Source: Saccharothrix syringae (GTDB lineage Bacteria > Actinomycetota > Actinomycetes > Mycobacteriales > Pseudonocardiaceae). From it: a stretch of DNA of 64,000 nt. The position numbers and the translations under genes were made by a program. The notes below the pieces were generated by a model. It saw only the letters and a program-made list of their open reading frames with translations, did not search any database and was not told where the DNA came from. Shown one piece after another: positions 1-8,122 of this stretch (position 1 is the first letter of the stretch; every line of letters begins with the position of its first letter). The stretch lies in NCBI RefSeq assembly GCF_009498035.1, contig NZ_CP034550.1, forward strand, positions 1,364,001 through 1,428,000. Reading direction: 5' to 3'.

Positions 1-285
1 GCCGGCGAACCGGCGCTGCTCGCCCTGCCAGTACAGGTCGACCGAGTAGGCGTCGCCGGGCCGGTGCAGCTGGAGCTTGCCGGTGCCGCGCCAGTGCGTC
101 CGGCCGAGGGTCCGCCAGTGGTGCGGCCAGGGGTGCTCCGGGAACCCGAACACCGTGCCGGGCGCGGTGAACACCACCAGCAGCCCCGGCTCGTCGAGCA
201 CGACCCGGGTCGGCGTCACCGACCACGGCCTGCCGTGCAGCACCTCGCGCCGCAGTGCCGTGTCCCCCGGTCGGAAGTGCCCCAT
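1..285 (-). CDS. DUF402-family protein (5' part; gene runs off the window start)
   Basis: Translation from ATG at 285 gives 95 residues starting MGHFRPGDTALRREVLHGRPWS and reaching the window edge without a stop. The pattern (FRPGDT, RREVLHGRPW, a W-rich middle, then YSVDLYWQGEQRRFAG) fits the N-terminal half of DUF402 proteins, a small beta-barrel family that includes nucleoside-phosphate phosphatases such as FomD-like enzymes. The catalytic C-terminal half lies outside the window, so activity cannot be judged. It is the gene after the GH20 hexosaminidase on the same strand, but a hairpin separates them. Confidence 0.7.
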   Translation of the reverse strand, partial: MGHFRPGDTALRREVLHGRPWSVTPTRVVLDEPGLLVVFTAPGTVFGFPEHPWPHHWRTLGRTHWRGTGKLQLHRPGDAYSVDLYWQGEQRRFAG

Positions 286-378
286 GCCGCACAGCCTAGG
301 CAACGGCCGGCCGGTCGGCGGCCGTGGTCGCCTCCCGGCACCGACCCTCCCGCCGGGAACAGGACCGGCCGAACCGGC

Positions 379-409
379 GGGGGAGGCGGCTCTCCCGGCC
401 GCCTCCCCC
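379..409 (-). terminator. Hairpin terminator after the GH20 gene
   Basis: Two perfect 12-nt arms (379-390 and 398-409) flank a 7-nt loop, starting 8 nt beyond the GH20 stop codon. There is no T-run, which is common for actinobacterial terminators. Confidence 0.7.
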
Positions 410-416
410 ACCCCCG

Positions 417-2009
417 TCAGCCGTTCCAGGGCACCTGCGGCGAGGCGTAGAAGTTGACGCCCATCACCCTCCACCGCTCGGCCTGCGCGGCCAGCCGCAC
501 CTTGAACGACGCCCAGTCGTGCGTCGACCACGGCGACCAGCCCAGCTCGGCGATCGCGGGCAGGCGCGGGAACGCCATGAACTCCACGCCGGCCGAGTCG
601 GTCAGGGTCTCGCTCCACAGCGGGGCCTCCACCCCGCGCACCGCCGACCCGGGCAGGCCCTCGACGTAGGCGCCGGGGTTCCAGTCGTAGGCGTCCTCGA
701 CGTCGGTGTACCCGGCCCAGCTCAGCCCCAGCGGGGTGTTCGCGTCGTACTTCATGTCCAGGTACGCCTTGCTGGCGGGCGACAGCACGATCCCGTTGCC
801 CCGCGCGGCGGCGGCGACCACGTCGGGCGCGGTGGTCCTGGTGCCCCAGAACTGCGCCACCGCCTCGGCAGGCGGGCCCGCCTTGACGAACTCGTGCCAG
901 CCGGAGGCGACCTTGCCGTGCTTGGCGACCAGCGGCACGACCTTGTCGATGAACAGGTCGAAGTCCGGGTCGGTGGTGGCGTGGGCCTCGTCGCCGCCGA
1001 TGTGGATGTACCGGCCGGGGGTCAGGGCGGCGACCTCGCGCAGCACGTCGTCGACGAACTTGTAGGTGATGTCCTTGGTGATGCACAGCGAGCTGAAGCC
1101 GACGTCGATGCCGGTGTAGAGCGGCGGCGCGACGCCGTCGCAGTTCAGCTCCGGGTAGGAGGCGAGCGCGGCGTTGGTGTGGCCCGGCATGTCGATCTCC
1201 GGGATCACCGTGATGTGCCGGGCCGCCGCGTAGGCCACGAGGTCCCGGTACTGCTCCTGGGTGTAGTAACCGCCGGGGCCGCCGCCCACCTCGGTGCTGC
1301 CGCCGTGGGTGGCCAGCCTCGGCCAGCTCTTGATCTCCAGCCGCCAGCCCTGGTCGTCGGTCAGGTGCAGGTGCAGCCGGTTGACCTTGTAGAGGGCGAT
1401 CTGGTCGATGTACCGCTTGACCTCGTCGGGGCTGAAGAAGTGCCGGGCCACGTCGAGCATCGCGCCGCGGTGGGCGTAGCGCGGGTGGTCCAGCACCCGG
1501 CCGCCCGGCGCGGTGAACGGGCCCTGCTGCCGGGTCTTCGCCTCGACCTTGGCGGGCAGCAGCTGGCGGAAGGTCTGCACGCCCGCGAACAGGCCCGCGG
1601 CCGTGCGCGCCCGGACGACCACGCCGGCGCGGGTCACGTCGAGCTGGTAGCCCTCGTCGCCGACCTCCCGGGGTGCGCCGGTCAGCAGCAGCGCGATGCC
1701 CCGCGTGGACGCGCCGGGCACGACCGGCAGCCGGTAGCCCGTGGACGGGCGCAGCACGCCGGCCAGGAACTCACCGACCCGCCGGGCGTCGGCCGAGCCG
1801 GGCTGGGTGTGGATGCGGGTGTCCGCGCCGAGGGTGAAGGCCGCGCCGGGGCGCGGGGTGACCTCCACGGGAGCGGGCACGATGTGGCGCAAGGGGTTCT
1901 CCGGGGCTGCTTGTGCGGGTGCCGCCGCGCCGACCGAGCCCAGGAGCAGCAGGGCGGCGAGCGCCCGGCCGAGCCCGCGCCTCGCGGCGCCTTCCGATTT
2001 TCTGGACAC
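417..2009 (-). CDS. Secreted beta-N-acetylhexosaminidase (GH20)
   Basis: 530 residues. It hydrolyses terminal N-acetylglucosamine from chitin oligomers or glycans outside the cell. A basic n-region and hydrophobic core ending near AAAPAQA (about residue 34) form a signal peptide. A GH20 N-terminal domain precedes the TIM barrel. The catalytic Asp-Glu pair lies in HIGGDEAH (D340-E341), matching substrate-assisted catalysis in GH20, and the HLTDDQGWR stretch is also typical. The GTG start at 2009 has an AGGAGGA ribosome site about 6 nt upstream. The promoter overlaps a DasR-like site, which links it to GlcNAc control. The length is normal for the family. Confidence 0.92.
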   Translation of the reverse strand: MSRKSEGAARRGLGRALAALLLLGSVGAAAPAQAAPENPLRHIVPAPVEVTPRPGAAFTLGADTRIHTQPGSADARRVGEFLAGVLRPSTGYRLPVVPGASTRGIALLLTGAPREVGDEGYQLDVTRAGVVVRARTAAGLFAGVQTFRQLLPAKVEAKTRQQGPFTAPGGRVLDHPRYAHRGAMLDVARHFFSPDEVKRYIDQIALYKVNRLHLHLTDDQGWRLEIKSWPRLATHGGSTEVGGGPGGYYTQEQYRDLVAYAAARHITVIPEIDMPGHTNAALASYPELNCDGVAPPLYTGIDVGFSSLCITKDITYKFVDDVLREVAALTPGRYIHIGGDEAHATTDPDFDLFIDKVVPLVAKHGKVASGWHEFVKAGPPAEAVAQFWGTRTTAPDVVAAAARGNGIVLSPASKAYLDMKYDANTPLGLSWAGYTDVEDAYDWNPGAYVEGLPGSAVRGVEAPLWSETLTDSAGVEFMAFPRLPAIAELGWSPWSTHDWASFKVRLAAQAERWRVMGVNFYASPQVPWNG

Positions 2010-2060
2010 CTGACGTCCTCCTGGCAGGCGTGCGGGTTTCAGGGGCGGCGGCCGGATTCA

Positions 2061-2101
2061 CCGTTACAGCCCCACCAGGAGGTGTCAAGGTCCAGACCAA
2101 T
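2061..2101 (-). promoter_or_regulatory. Promoter and DasR-like (dre) operator of the GH20 gene
   Basis: Read on the minus strand, TTGACA (2088-2083) and TAACGG (2066-2061) are 16 nt apart. Overlapping the -35 box is ATTGGTCTGGACCTTG (2101-2086), whose core GGTCTGGACC differs by one base from the streptomycete dre core GGTCTAGACC bound by the GntR-type GlcNAc regulator DasR. Role inferred from the match and from the chitin-related target. Confidence 0.6.
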
Positions 2102-2106
2102 CGGGG

Positions 2107-3591
2107 TCAGCGCAGCTTCGGCCGGCCCAGGTCCGGCCACGAGGCGGCGAACCGCTCCGCCAGGGCCCGCGCCCGCGCGGTCTCCAGGCCGAGCAGCAGG
2201 CCGAAGGTGAAGCCGTTCTCGCCGTCGAGCCGCGCCTTGGCGCCCAGCTCCCGCAGCACCGGCCGCGCCACCACGCTGTCCTGGTGGTCGCCCAGCAGCG
2301 TCTGCACGTCCTTGAGCCGCTTGCCGTACCTCCTGGCCCGCTTGCCGAACACCGGCGCGGCCACCTCGACGGAGTAGCGCAGCCGCTTGGCCGCCTTGCG
2401 CGCCTCGTGCAGCCCGGTGTCGTCGTGCGCGGCGGCGACCCGCTTGGCGAGCCTGCGGTAGGCGTCGTCGACCAGCTCCGGGAGCACCTTGGTGGCCTTG
2501 CGGCGCGCCAGCGGGGTGAACGGCGGGTCCTCGACCAGCGCGTCGACCGCGTCGAGCAGCGCGAAGTACCGGGAACCGTCCAGCGCCGCCACCGCCGACT
2601 GGTGCGCGGCGGCCTCCAGCGGGGAGAAGTGCCTGGTCAGCAGGGCCCGCACCGGGCCGAGCACCAGCTCGTCCTCCAGCTCGCCCACGCCCCGCTCGAA
2701 CCGGTCGCGCAGCACCTCCAGGTCGCGGGCCTGCCCCAGCACGCCCGCGAGCCACTTCAGCTCGCCGACCAGCTCGCGGGTGCGGTCGCGCGCCACCACC
2801 GCGCCGAACGCCTGCAACGCGCTGCGCAGCCGCCGCGTCGCCACCCGCATCTGGTGCACGGCGTCGTCCTCGCCCCGGCGCACCCGCGGGTCCTGGTGCT
2901 TCAACGCCTCGACCTGCTCGCGCAGGTAGGCGCGCACCACGTCACCGGCGGACGTGCCGACGGCCGGCGCCGGCGCGGCGGGGGAGAGCCGGTCGCCCAG
3001 CAGCCGGGTCAGCTTGGCCGACGACCGCGACCGCACGATCCCGGCGTCCGACAGCCGGGCCTCCACCCGGTCCAGCAGCCCGGTGTCGCCGCGCTCGCCC
3101 AGCTCCACCTCGAACTCCCGCCACGAGTCGACGCGCGACTCGTCGGCGGTGTCCTGCGCCGACACCAGGTCCTCGACCACCTCGGCGAGCAGCCGGCCCT
3201 TCCCGTCGACCAGCTGCCAGCGGTGCCGCGTGGTCCGGATGCGCGCGACCGGCGACAGCTCGCCGCCGCGGGCGTGCGCCTGCACCAGCGACCCCAGCTC
3301 CCGGGGCGGGTGCTCGGCCGCGCGGCCCGCCGGCAGCCGCACCTCCTCGCGGGTGTCGCCGCCGACCGGCAGCTTGAGGTGCCAGCCCGCGTCGTCCCCG
3401 CCGGTGCGGCGGCGCAGCGTCAGCCCGGCGCGGGCCAGCCGGAGGTCGGCGGTGTCGTAGTAGACCGCCTCCAGCCGCTGCTCCTCCGGCCCCGCCGCCG
3501 CGGCGACCCCGGGCAGGCCGCCCAGGTCCGGCAGCGAGGTCCCGTCGGGCGCCTCGTACTTGCGTTCCGTCTCGTGTACCGACCTCGCCAT
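2107..3591 (-). CDS. CYTH and CHAD domain protein
   Basis: 494 residues from the ATG at 3591; a GTG at 3606 in the same frame is an alternative, and neither has a clear ribosome site. The N-terminal half is a CYTH triphosphate tunnel domain with the ExExK signature ETERK at residues 7-11 and further acidic/basic strand pairs. From about residue 215 a helical CHAD domain follows, with conserved His/Arg helices (VHQMRVATRRLRSAL, LHEARKAAKRLRYSVE) thought to bind polyphosphate. Such fusions act on short-chain polyphosphate or triphosphate, but the substrate here is unknown. The gene diverges from the coiled-coil gene at 3742. Confidence 0.85.
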   Translation of the reverse strand: MARSVHETERKYEAPDGTSLPDLGGLPGVAAAAGPEEQRLEAVYYDTADLRLARAGLTLRRRTGGDDAGWHLKLPVGGDTREEVRLPAGRAAEHPPRELGSLVQAHARGGELSPVARIRTTRHRWQLVDGKGRLLAEVVEDLVSAQDTADESRVDSWREFEVELGERGDTGLLDRVEARLSDAGIVRSRSSAKLTRLLGDRLSPAAPAPAVGTSAGDVVRAYLREQVEALKHQDPRVRRGEDDAVHQMRVATRRLRSALQAFGAVVARDRTRELVGELKWLAGVLGQARDLEVLRDRFERGVGELEDELVLGPVRALLTRHFSPLEAAAHQSAVAALDGSRYFALLDAVDALVEDPPFTPLARRKATKVLPELVDDAYRRLAKRVAAAHDDTGLHEARKAAKRLRYSVEVAAPVFGKRARRYGKRLKDVQTLLGDHQDSVVARPVLRELGAKARLDGENGFTFGLLLGLETARARALAERFAASWPDLGRPKLR

Positions 3592-3741
3592 GCACCAGGC
3601 ATACACCCTTTGGTCACGTTTCAGTCATCATCACCATGGGTGACCGGTCGTTAACCTTGCCGGGGGTTTGCGTCGGACCGTCCGCGTGGTTTTCGCCCCG
3701 GGCACCTGGACGGGGCCCCTTCATGGGGTTGTCTGGTCCAC

Positions 3742-4533
3742 GTGCCCACGGAGAAGGAGCGGCTCGACGAGGTCGAGCCGACGGTCGCGGACCTCGTCGC
3801 CACCACGGAGGCGCTGAAGGTCGAGCTCAACCGGGTGAACACCCGGCTGCGCGTGCTGGAGAGCAGGCTCTCCGGCGCGGGCTCGGGACCCGACGAGGAC
3901 CTGGACGCGGTGGACGACATCGCCGAGACCGCGGCGGCGCTGCGCGCGGCGTGGGACGCCGAGCAGGAGCTGCTGGCCGACTCGTGGCGGGCCGACCTGC
4001 GCTCGGAGGTGGCCGAGTACGAGTCGCTGCGGCAGGAGCGCGACACCCTGGTCGCCAGGCTCACCTCCACCCGGCTGCCCCGCATCGAGCGCGACCAGCT
4101 CCAGCACCGGGTGGACAACCTGGAGTGGCAGATGGGCATGCAGGAGGTGGCCGCCGCGGGTGCGGCCGAGCGCCTGGCCGCCGACCAGGCCGCCGCCGAG
4201 GAGCCGTGGCGCGCCGAGGCGGTCATCGCCGGCGACAAGGCCCGCCTGGAGATCCTGGACATCGCCCGCGCGCGCCTCACCCGCGCCCTGGCCGCCGACG
4301 CCCGCATGCCGCTGTGGTTCCGCGTGGGCCTGGGCGAGATCACCAACCCCGACCCCACCCCCTGGGTGGAGGCCGCCGTGGCCCTGATCGCCTACCGCCT
4401 GGAGTACGGCGTCACCGACCCCGTCTCCCCCCTCGGCGAGGTCCCCTCGGCCACCTCGGGCTTCGCCGCCTGGGTCCGCCGAGCCGAGGCGTACACCGAC
4501 CTGGTGGACCAACTGGACGCCCTGCGCCCCTGA
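3742..4533 (+). CDS. Hypothetical coiled-coil protein
   Basis: 263 residues from GTG at 3742. I do not recognise the family. Residues 1-50 (KERLDEVEPTVADLVATTEA...) and about 85-130 are rich in heptad-spaced Leu/Val and charged residues, suggesting coiled coils. The C-terminal third is more globular (PLWFRVGLGEITNPDPTPW and SGFAAWVRRAEAYTDL). There is no signal peptide or membrane segment, so it is probably cytosolic. G/C at third codon positions supports it being real. No clear Shine-Dalgarno sequence precedes the start. Confidence 0.6.
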   Translation: MPTEKERLDEVEPTVADLVATTEALKVELNRVNTRLRVLESRLSGAGSGPDEDLDAVDDIAETAAALRAAWDAEQELLADSWRADLRSEVAEYESLRQERDTLVARLTSTRLPRIERDQLQHRVDNLEWQMGMQEVAAAGAAERLAADQAAAEEPWRAEAVIAGDKARLEILDIARARLTRALAADARMPLWFRVGLGEITNPDPTPWVEAAVALIAYRLEYGVTDPVSPLGEVPSATSGFAAWVRRAEAYTDLVDQLDALRP

Positions 4534-4537
4534 CCCC

Positions 4538-4724
4538 AACGCACAACACCCGGCCTCCGAACGCATGACACGCGGGCTCCCAACGCATGACACGCCCGAA
4601 TGCCGGCCTTAACCCCCCGGCGTGTCATGCGCTCAGACCACGCGTGTCATGCGCTCAAGCCGCGCGAGTCGAACGTTCGGAGCCGTCGTGTCGAACGTTC
4701 GGGACCCCCGAGTTCGACGTTCAG
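4538..4724 (+). repeat. 22-bp-periodic intergenic repeat array with inverted halves
   Basis: AACGCATGACACG-type units begin at 4538, 4560 and 4582, exactly 22 bp apart. After a short gap, opposite-orientation units (CGTGTCATGCGCTCA, later CGTGTCGAACGTTCGG) begin at 4621, 4643, 4665, 4687 and 4709, again 22 bp apart. Later units contain the palindrome GAACGTTC. The array fills the space between two convergent genes and its last unit touches the stop codon of the HNH gene. Confidence 0.85.
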
Positions 4725-5392
4725 CAGGTCTTGAGCATCGCGGCCAGGGCGTCGCGCTCGGCCTCGTCCACGCTCAGCGAGTAGGCCGTCTTCACCGACA
4801 CCACCGCCCGCGCGTACGTGCACCAGTACGCCTCCACCGGCGGCTTCCACTTCGCCACGTCCTGGTCGCCCTTGGACCGGTTGCTGCTCGCCGTCACCGC
4901 GACCAGCTGCAACCCGCCCATGTCGTTGGCGAACTTCTCCCGCTGCTCGTCGGTCCACTTGTCCGCACCCGACCGCCACGCCTCGGCCAGCGCCACGGTG
5001 TGGTCGATGTCCAGGTCGCCCGCCTTCGTGACGGTCACCCCGTCGTACGGGCTGACCCACGTCCCGGACGTGGCCCGGCACTCGCCGTCGGTCTGCACGT
5101 CCGAGCCCTGCCGCTGCAGCACGATCTCGCGCGTGTCGCACGAGTCGCCCTGGCTGCTCCAGTGCGGGAACCGCTCGCGGCTGTAGCCGGTCATCTTCCC
5201 CTCGGGCGCCACGGTCAGCGCCGCGAGCTGCGCCGCCGGGTCGTCACCCGGCGCGGCGGGTTCGCTGGTCGCCGACGGCGCGCCTCCCGGTGGCCCGGTG
5301 TCGTCGTTGTCCTGGGCCAGGTAGAAGCCGATGACGACCAGGGCGATCAACAGGACGATGCCGGCCGCCGTGCTCGATCGCTTGCCGCTCAT
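4721..5392 (-). CDS. Membrane-anchored HNH endonuclease (DUF1524/GmrSD C-terminal type)
   Basis: 223 residues from ATG at 5392. A single hydrophobic segment (about residues 8-26) anchors or exports it, followed by a Pro/Gly/Ala linker. The nuclease region carries DLDIDHTVALAEAW (D130-H131), then SSNRSKGD (N171, K174), the order seen in extracellular HNH proteins of the DUF1524 type. Cysteines at 85, 105, 191 and 223 could form disulfides, which fits an extracytoplasmic site. It likely cuts DNA outside the membrane; substrate and role (nutrient release or competition) are unknown. Upstream in-frame starts to 5461 exist but would displace the membrane segment from the N-terminus. Confidence 0.8.
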   Translation of the reverse strand: MSGKRSSTAAGIVLLIALVVIGFYLAQDNDDTGPPGGAPSATSEPAAPGDDPAAQLAALTVAPEGKMTGYSRERFPHWSSQGDSCDTREIVLQRQGSDVQTDGECRATSGTWVSPYDGVTVTKAGDLDIDHTVALAEAWRSGADKWTDEQREKFANDMGGLQLVAVTASSNRSKGDQDVAKWKPPVEAYWCTYARAVVSVKTAYSLSVDEAERDALAAMLKTC

Positions 5393-5463
5393 GCACCAAT
5401 GATCAGTGATGACGGCCGTCGCGCAAACACCGGATCCGAACCACTCCGGGATAATCGCCACCC

Positions 5464-6492
5464 GTGCGGGGGATTCGAACGGCGTTCGACGTGGTCATAC
5501 CGGCCGGCACGGCGCTGCTGACCGCGTGGGTGGTCCTGGGCACGTCTCAGCACGGCCACCTCGTCACCGCGTCGGCCGCCCTGTCGGCCCTGGCCTGCGG
5601 TGCCGCGCTGTGGTGGCGCCGACGCCACCCGGTGGCCGTGATGGGGGTCGCGCTCGCGGGCGGCCTCGTCGTGCAGGTGGTCGCGCCGATGACCGTGTTC
5701 CCCCTCGCCGCCCTGTTCGCCGTCGGCGCGCTCGCCGCCGCCAGGCCGCCGCTGGTCTCGTTGCCCGCCCTGGCCCTGCTGCTGGGCGTGGTCTCGCTGA
5801 ACTTCCGCACCACCACCGACGAGGACACCTTCTTCGTGATGGCCGTCGCCGCGCTGTCGTGGCTGCTGGGCGAGAACCGCCGGGGCGCCACCGCGCGGGC
5901 CGCCGAGCGCGCCGTGGCCGAGGAGCAGGCCCGCATGGCGCGCGAGCTGCACGACGTCATCGCGCACGGCGTGTCGGTGATCGTCGTGCAGGCGGCCGCC
6001 GCGGACGACGTGTTCGACCACCGGCCCGACCGGGCGCGCGAGTCGCTGCGGGCGATCGAGGCCACCGGCCGCGCCACGCTCGACGAGCTGCGCAAGCTCT
6101 TGGGCGGACCGGCCGAGCGCCCCGGCCTGGACCGGCTGGCCGACCTGGTCGAGCCGCTGCGCGCGGCGGGGCTGCGGGTGGACGTGCGCTGCGAGCCGGT
6201 GCCGCTGCCCGCGGGCGTGGACCAGTCGGCGTACCGGATCGTGCAGGAGGCGCTGACCAACACCCTGCGCCACGCCCGCGCGAGCCGGGTGGAGGTGTCG
6301 GTGCGCGGCGGCCCCGGCGTGCTGGAGCTGGAGGTCCGCGACGACGGCCGCGGCGGCCTGGTCGGCGTCGGCCGCGGCATCCCGGGGATGCGCGAGCGGG
6401 CCGTGCTGCTCGGCGGCACGGTCGAAGCAGGCCCGCTGCCCGACGGCGGGTTCGGCGTGCGCGCCCGCCTGCCGCTGGCGGCCGCCCGGTGA
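5464..6492 (+). CDS. Two-component sensor histidine kinase, NarL/DesK type
   Basis: 342 residues. The first about 135 residues hold four to five hydrophobic segments, then a short coiled coil leads to the HisKA_3 motif ARMARELHDVIAHG with the phospho-acceptor H163. A HATPase domain follows (QEALTNTLRHARAS N-box, VRDDGRGG G-box). The GTG start has GATAAT 8 nt upstream (5450-5455) and no ribosome site, so the mRNA may be leaderless. The stop overlaps the response regulator start by four bases. No dedicated sensor domain is visible, so the signal is probably membrane-related. Confidence 0.9.
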   Translation: MRGIRTAFDVVIPAGTALLTAWVVLGTSQHGHLVTASAALSALACGAALWWRRRHPVAVMGVALAGGLVVQVVAPMTVFPLAALFAVGALAAARPPLVSLPALALLLGVVSLNFRTTTDEDTFFVMAVAALSWLLGENRRGATARAAERAVAEEQARMARELHDVIAHGVSVIVVQAAAADDVFDHRPDRARESLRAIEATGRATLDELRKLLGGPAERPGLDRLADLVEPLRAAGLRVDVRCEPVPLPAGVDQSAYRIVQEALTNTLRHARASRVEVSVRGGPGVLELEVRDDGRGGLVGVGRGIPGMRERAVLLGGTVEAGPLPDGGFGVRARLPLAAAR

Positions 6493-7142
6493 TCCGCGTG
6501 CTGATCGCCGACGACCAGGCGCTGGTGCGCGGCGGGTTCCGGATGATCCTGGAGTCGCGGGACGACCTCGACGTGGTCGGCGAGGCCGCGGACGGCGCGG
6601 AGGCGGTGGACCTGACCGCGGCGCTGGACCCGGACGTGGTGCTGATGGACGTGCGGATGCCGGGCGTGGACGGCCTGGCCGCGACCCGCCGGATCGTCGG
6701 TTCCGGCTCCGGGGCGCGCGTGCTGGTGCTCACCACCTACGACGTGGACGACTCGGTGTACGAGGCGCTGCGCGCCGGCGCGAGCGGGTTCCTGCTCAAG
6801 GACGTGCGGCCGGTGGAGCTGGTGGAGGCGGTGCGGGTGGTGGCCCGCGGCGACGCGCTGCTGGCGCCGTCGGTGACCAGGCGGCTGCTGGACCGGTTCG
6901 TGCGGGCGCTGCCCGCGCCGCCGCCCCGCGCCCTGGACGTGCTGACCGGGCGGGAGGTGGAGGTGCTGCGCCTGGTGGCGCTGGCGATGTCGAACGCCGA
7001 GATCGCCGCGCACCTGGTGCTGACCGAGGCGACGGTGAAGACGCACGTGTCGGCGGTGCTGCGCAAGCTGGGGCTGCGCGACCGCGTGCAGGCCGTGGTG
7101 TTCGCCTACGAGGTGGGCCTGGTGCGCCCGGCCTCCGCCTGA
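6489..7142 (+). CDS. LuxR-family response regulator
   Basis: 217 residues from GTG at 6489, overlapping the kinase stop. The receiver domain has the acidic pair D8-D9, phospho-acceptor D54 (VVLMDVRMPG) and the conserved Lys in GFLLKDV. The C-terminal LuxR helix-turn-helix is clear (LTGREVEVLRLVALAMSNAEIAAHLVLTEATVKTHV). It is the partner of the preceding kinase. A likely target is the membrane protein gene 69 bp downstream, but the sequence does not prove this. Confidence 0.93.
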   Translation: MIRVLIADDQALVRGGFRMILESRDDLDVVGEAADGAEAVDLTAALDPDVVLMDVRMPGVDGLAATRRIVGSGSGARVLVLTTYDVDDSVYEALRAGASGFLLKDVRPVELVEAVRVVARGDALLAPSVTRRLLDRFVRALPAPPPRALDVLTGREVEVLRLVALAMSNAEIAAHLVLTEATVKTHVSAVLRKLGLRDRVQAVVFAYEVGLVRPASA

Positions 7143-7210
7143 GGGGGGAGGCCGGAGACCGTTCCCGCGCCCGATGTGCCCGGCGCCCGCGGTTCCTAGC
7201 GTCTGCGGGC

Positions 7211-8122
7211 GTGAGCTTCCTGCTGTTCCTGCTGGCGCCGCTGGTCGGCGAGTACGTGCTGGGCAACGTCCCGGTGTCCGAGCTGCCCGCGCTGGTGGTG
7301 CTGGCGCCGATGTACGGCGGGGGAGCGGTGCTGGTCCGCGAGGTCGCCCGCCGCACCGGCCGCGGTTGGCCGGCGATCCTGGTGCTGGGCCTGGCCTACG
7401 GCGTGCTGGAGGCCGGCCTGCTGGACCAGTCGCTGTTCAACCCCTCGTTCGAGGGCCACGACTTCCAGGCGGTGACGCCGGTGCCCGCGCTGGGCATCAG
7501 CGCGGTGAACTCGCTGGCGTTCGTGGTGGGCCACGCGGTGTGGAGCATCGGCGTGCCGATCGCGCTGGTCGAGACGGTGGCGTGGCGGCGGCGCACCGGG
7601 CCGTGGCCGGGTCGCGCCGGCCTGGTCGGGTATGCGCTGGTGTTCGTCGCCGGTTCGCTGCTGGTGCACCGGTTCCTGCTGCGCCAGGAGGGTTTCCTGG
7701 CCTCGCCCGCGCAACGGGTCGGCGCCGCGGCGGTCGTGGTGGCCCTGGTCGCGGTGGCGCTGCTGCCGCGCCCCCGCCCGCGCGTCGAACGGCCGGTGCC
7801 CCGGCCGTGGGTGGTGGGCGTCGGCGCGTTCCTGGTGTCCTCGCTGTTCGTGTCGGTGCCCGAGGACTGGGCGGGGTTCGCGCTGAAGCTGGGCTGGCCG
7901 GCGACGGCGGCCGCGGCGGGGCTGTGGTGGGGGCGCGGCACGCGGTGGGGCGCCGCCCACCGCTTCGCCGCGGCGGCCGGCGCCCTCGTCACCTGCACGT
8001 GGATGAGCTGGATCCTGGTCGAGAAGGCCCCGGCACCCCTGCTGGCCCACGCCGTGCTGGTCGTGCTGACGTGGGCCTCGCTGTTCGCCGTGCGGCGGTT
8101 CGCGGTCAGGGGCGGCTCGTGA
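7211..8122 (+). CDS. Polytopic membrane protein of unknown function
   Basis: 303 residues with about eight hydrophobic segments spread along the chain, beginning at the N-terminus (FLLFLLAPLVGEYVLG). A conserved-looking loop VREVARRTGRGWPAILVLGLAYGVLEAGLLDQSLF resembles the EExxxR-like region of some intramembrane proteins, but I cannot assign a family. The GTG start has TAGCGT 8 nt upstream (7197-7202) and no ribosome site. It lies just downstream of the two-component pair and overlaps the end of the convergent formyltransferase gene by 17 bp. Confidence 0.7.
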   Translation: MSFLLFLLAPLVGEYVLGNVPVSELPALVVLAPMYGGGAVLVREVARRTGRGWPAILVLGLAYGVLEAGLLDQSLFNPSFEGHDFQAVTPVPALGISAVNSLAFVVGHAVWSIGVPIALVETVAWRRRTGPWPGRAGLVGYALVFVAGSLLVHRFLLRQEGFLASPAQRVGAAAVVVALVAVALLPRPRPRVERPVPRPWVVGVGAFLVSSLFVSVPEDWAGFALKLGWPATAAAAGLWWGRGTRWGAAHRFAAAAGALVTCTWMSWILVEKAPAPLLAHAVLVVLTWASLFAVRRFAVRGGS

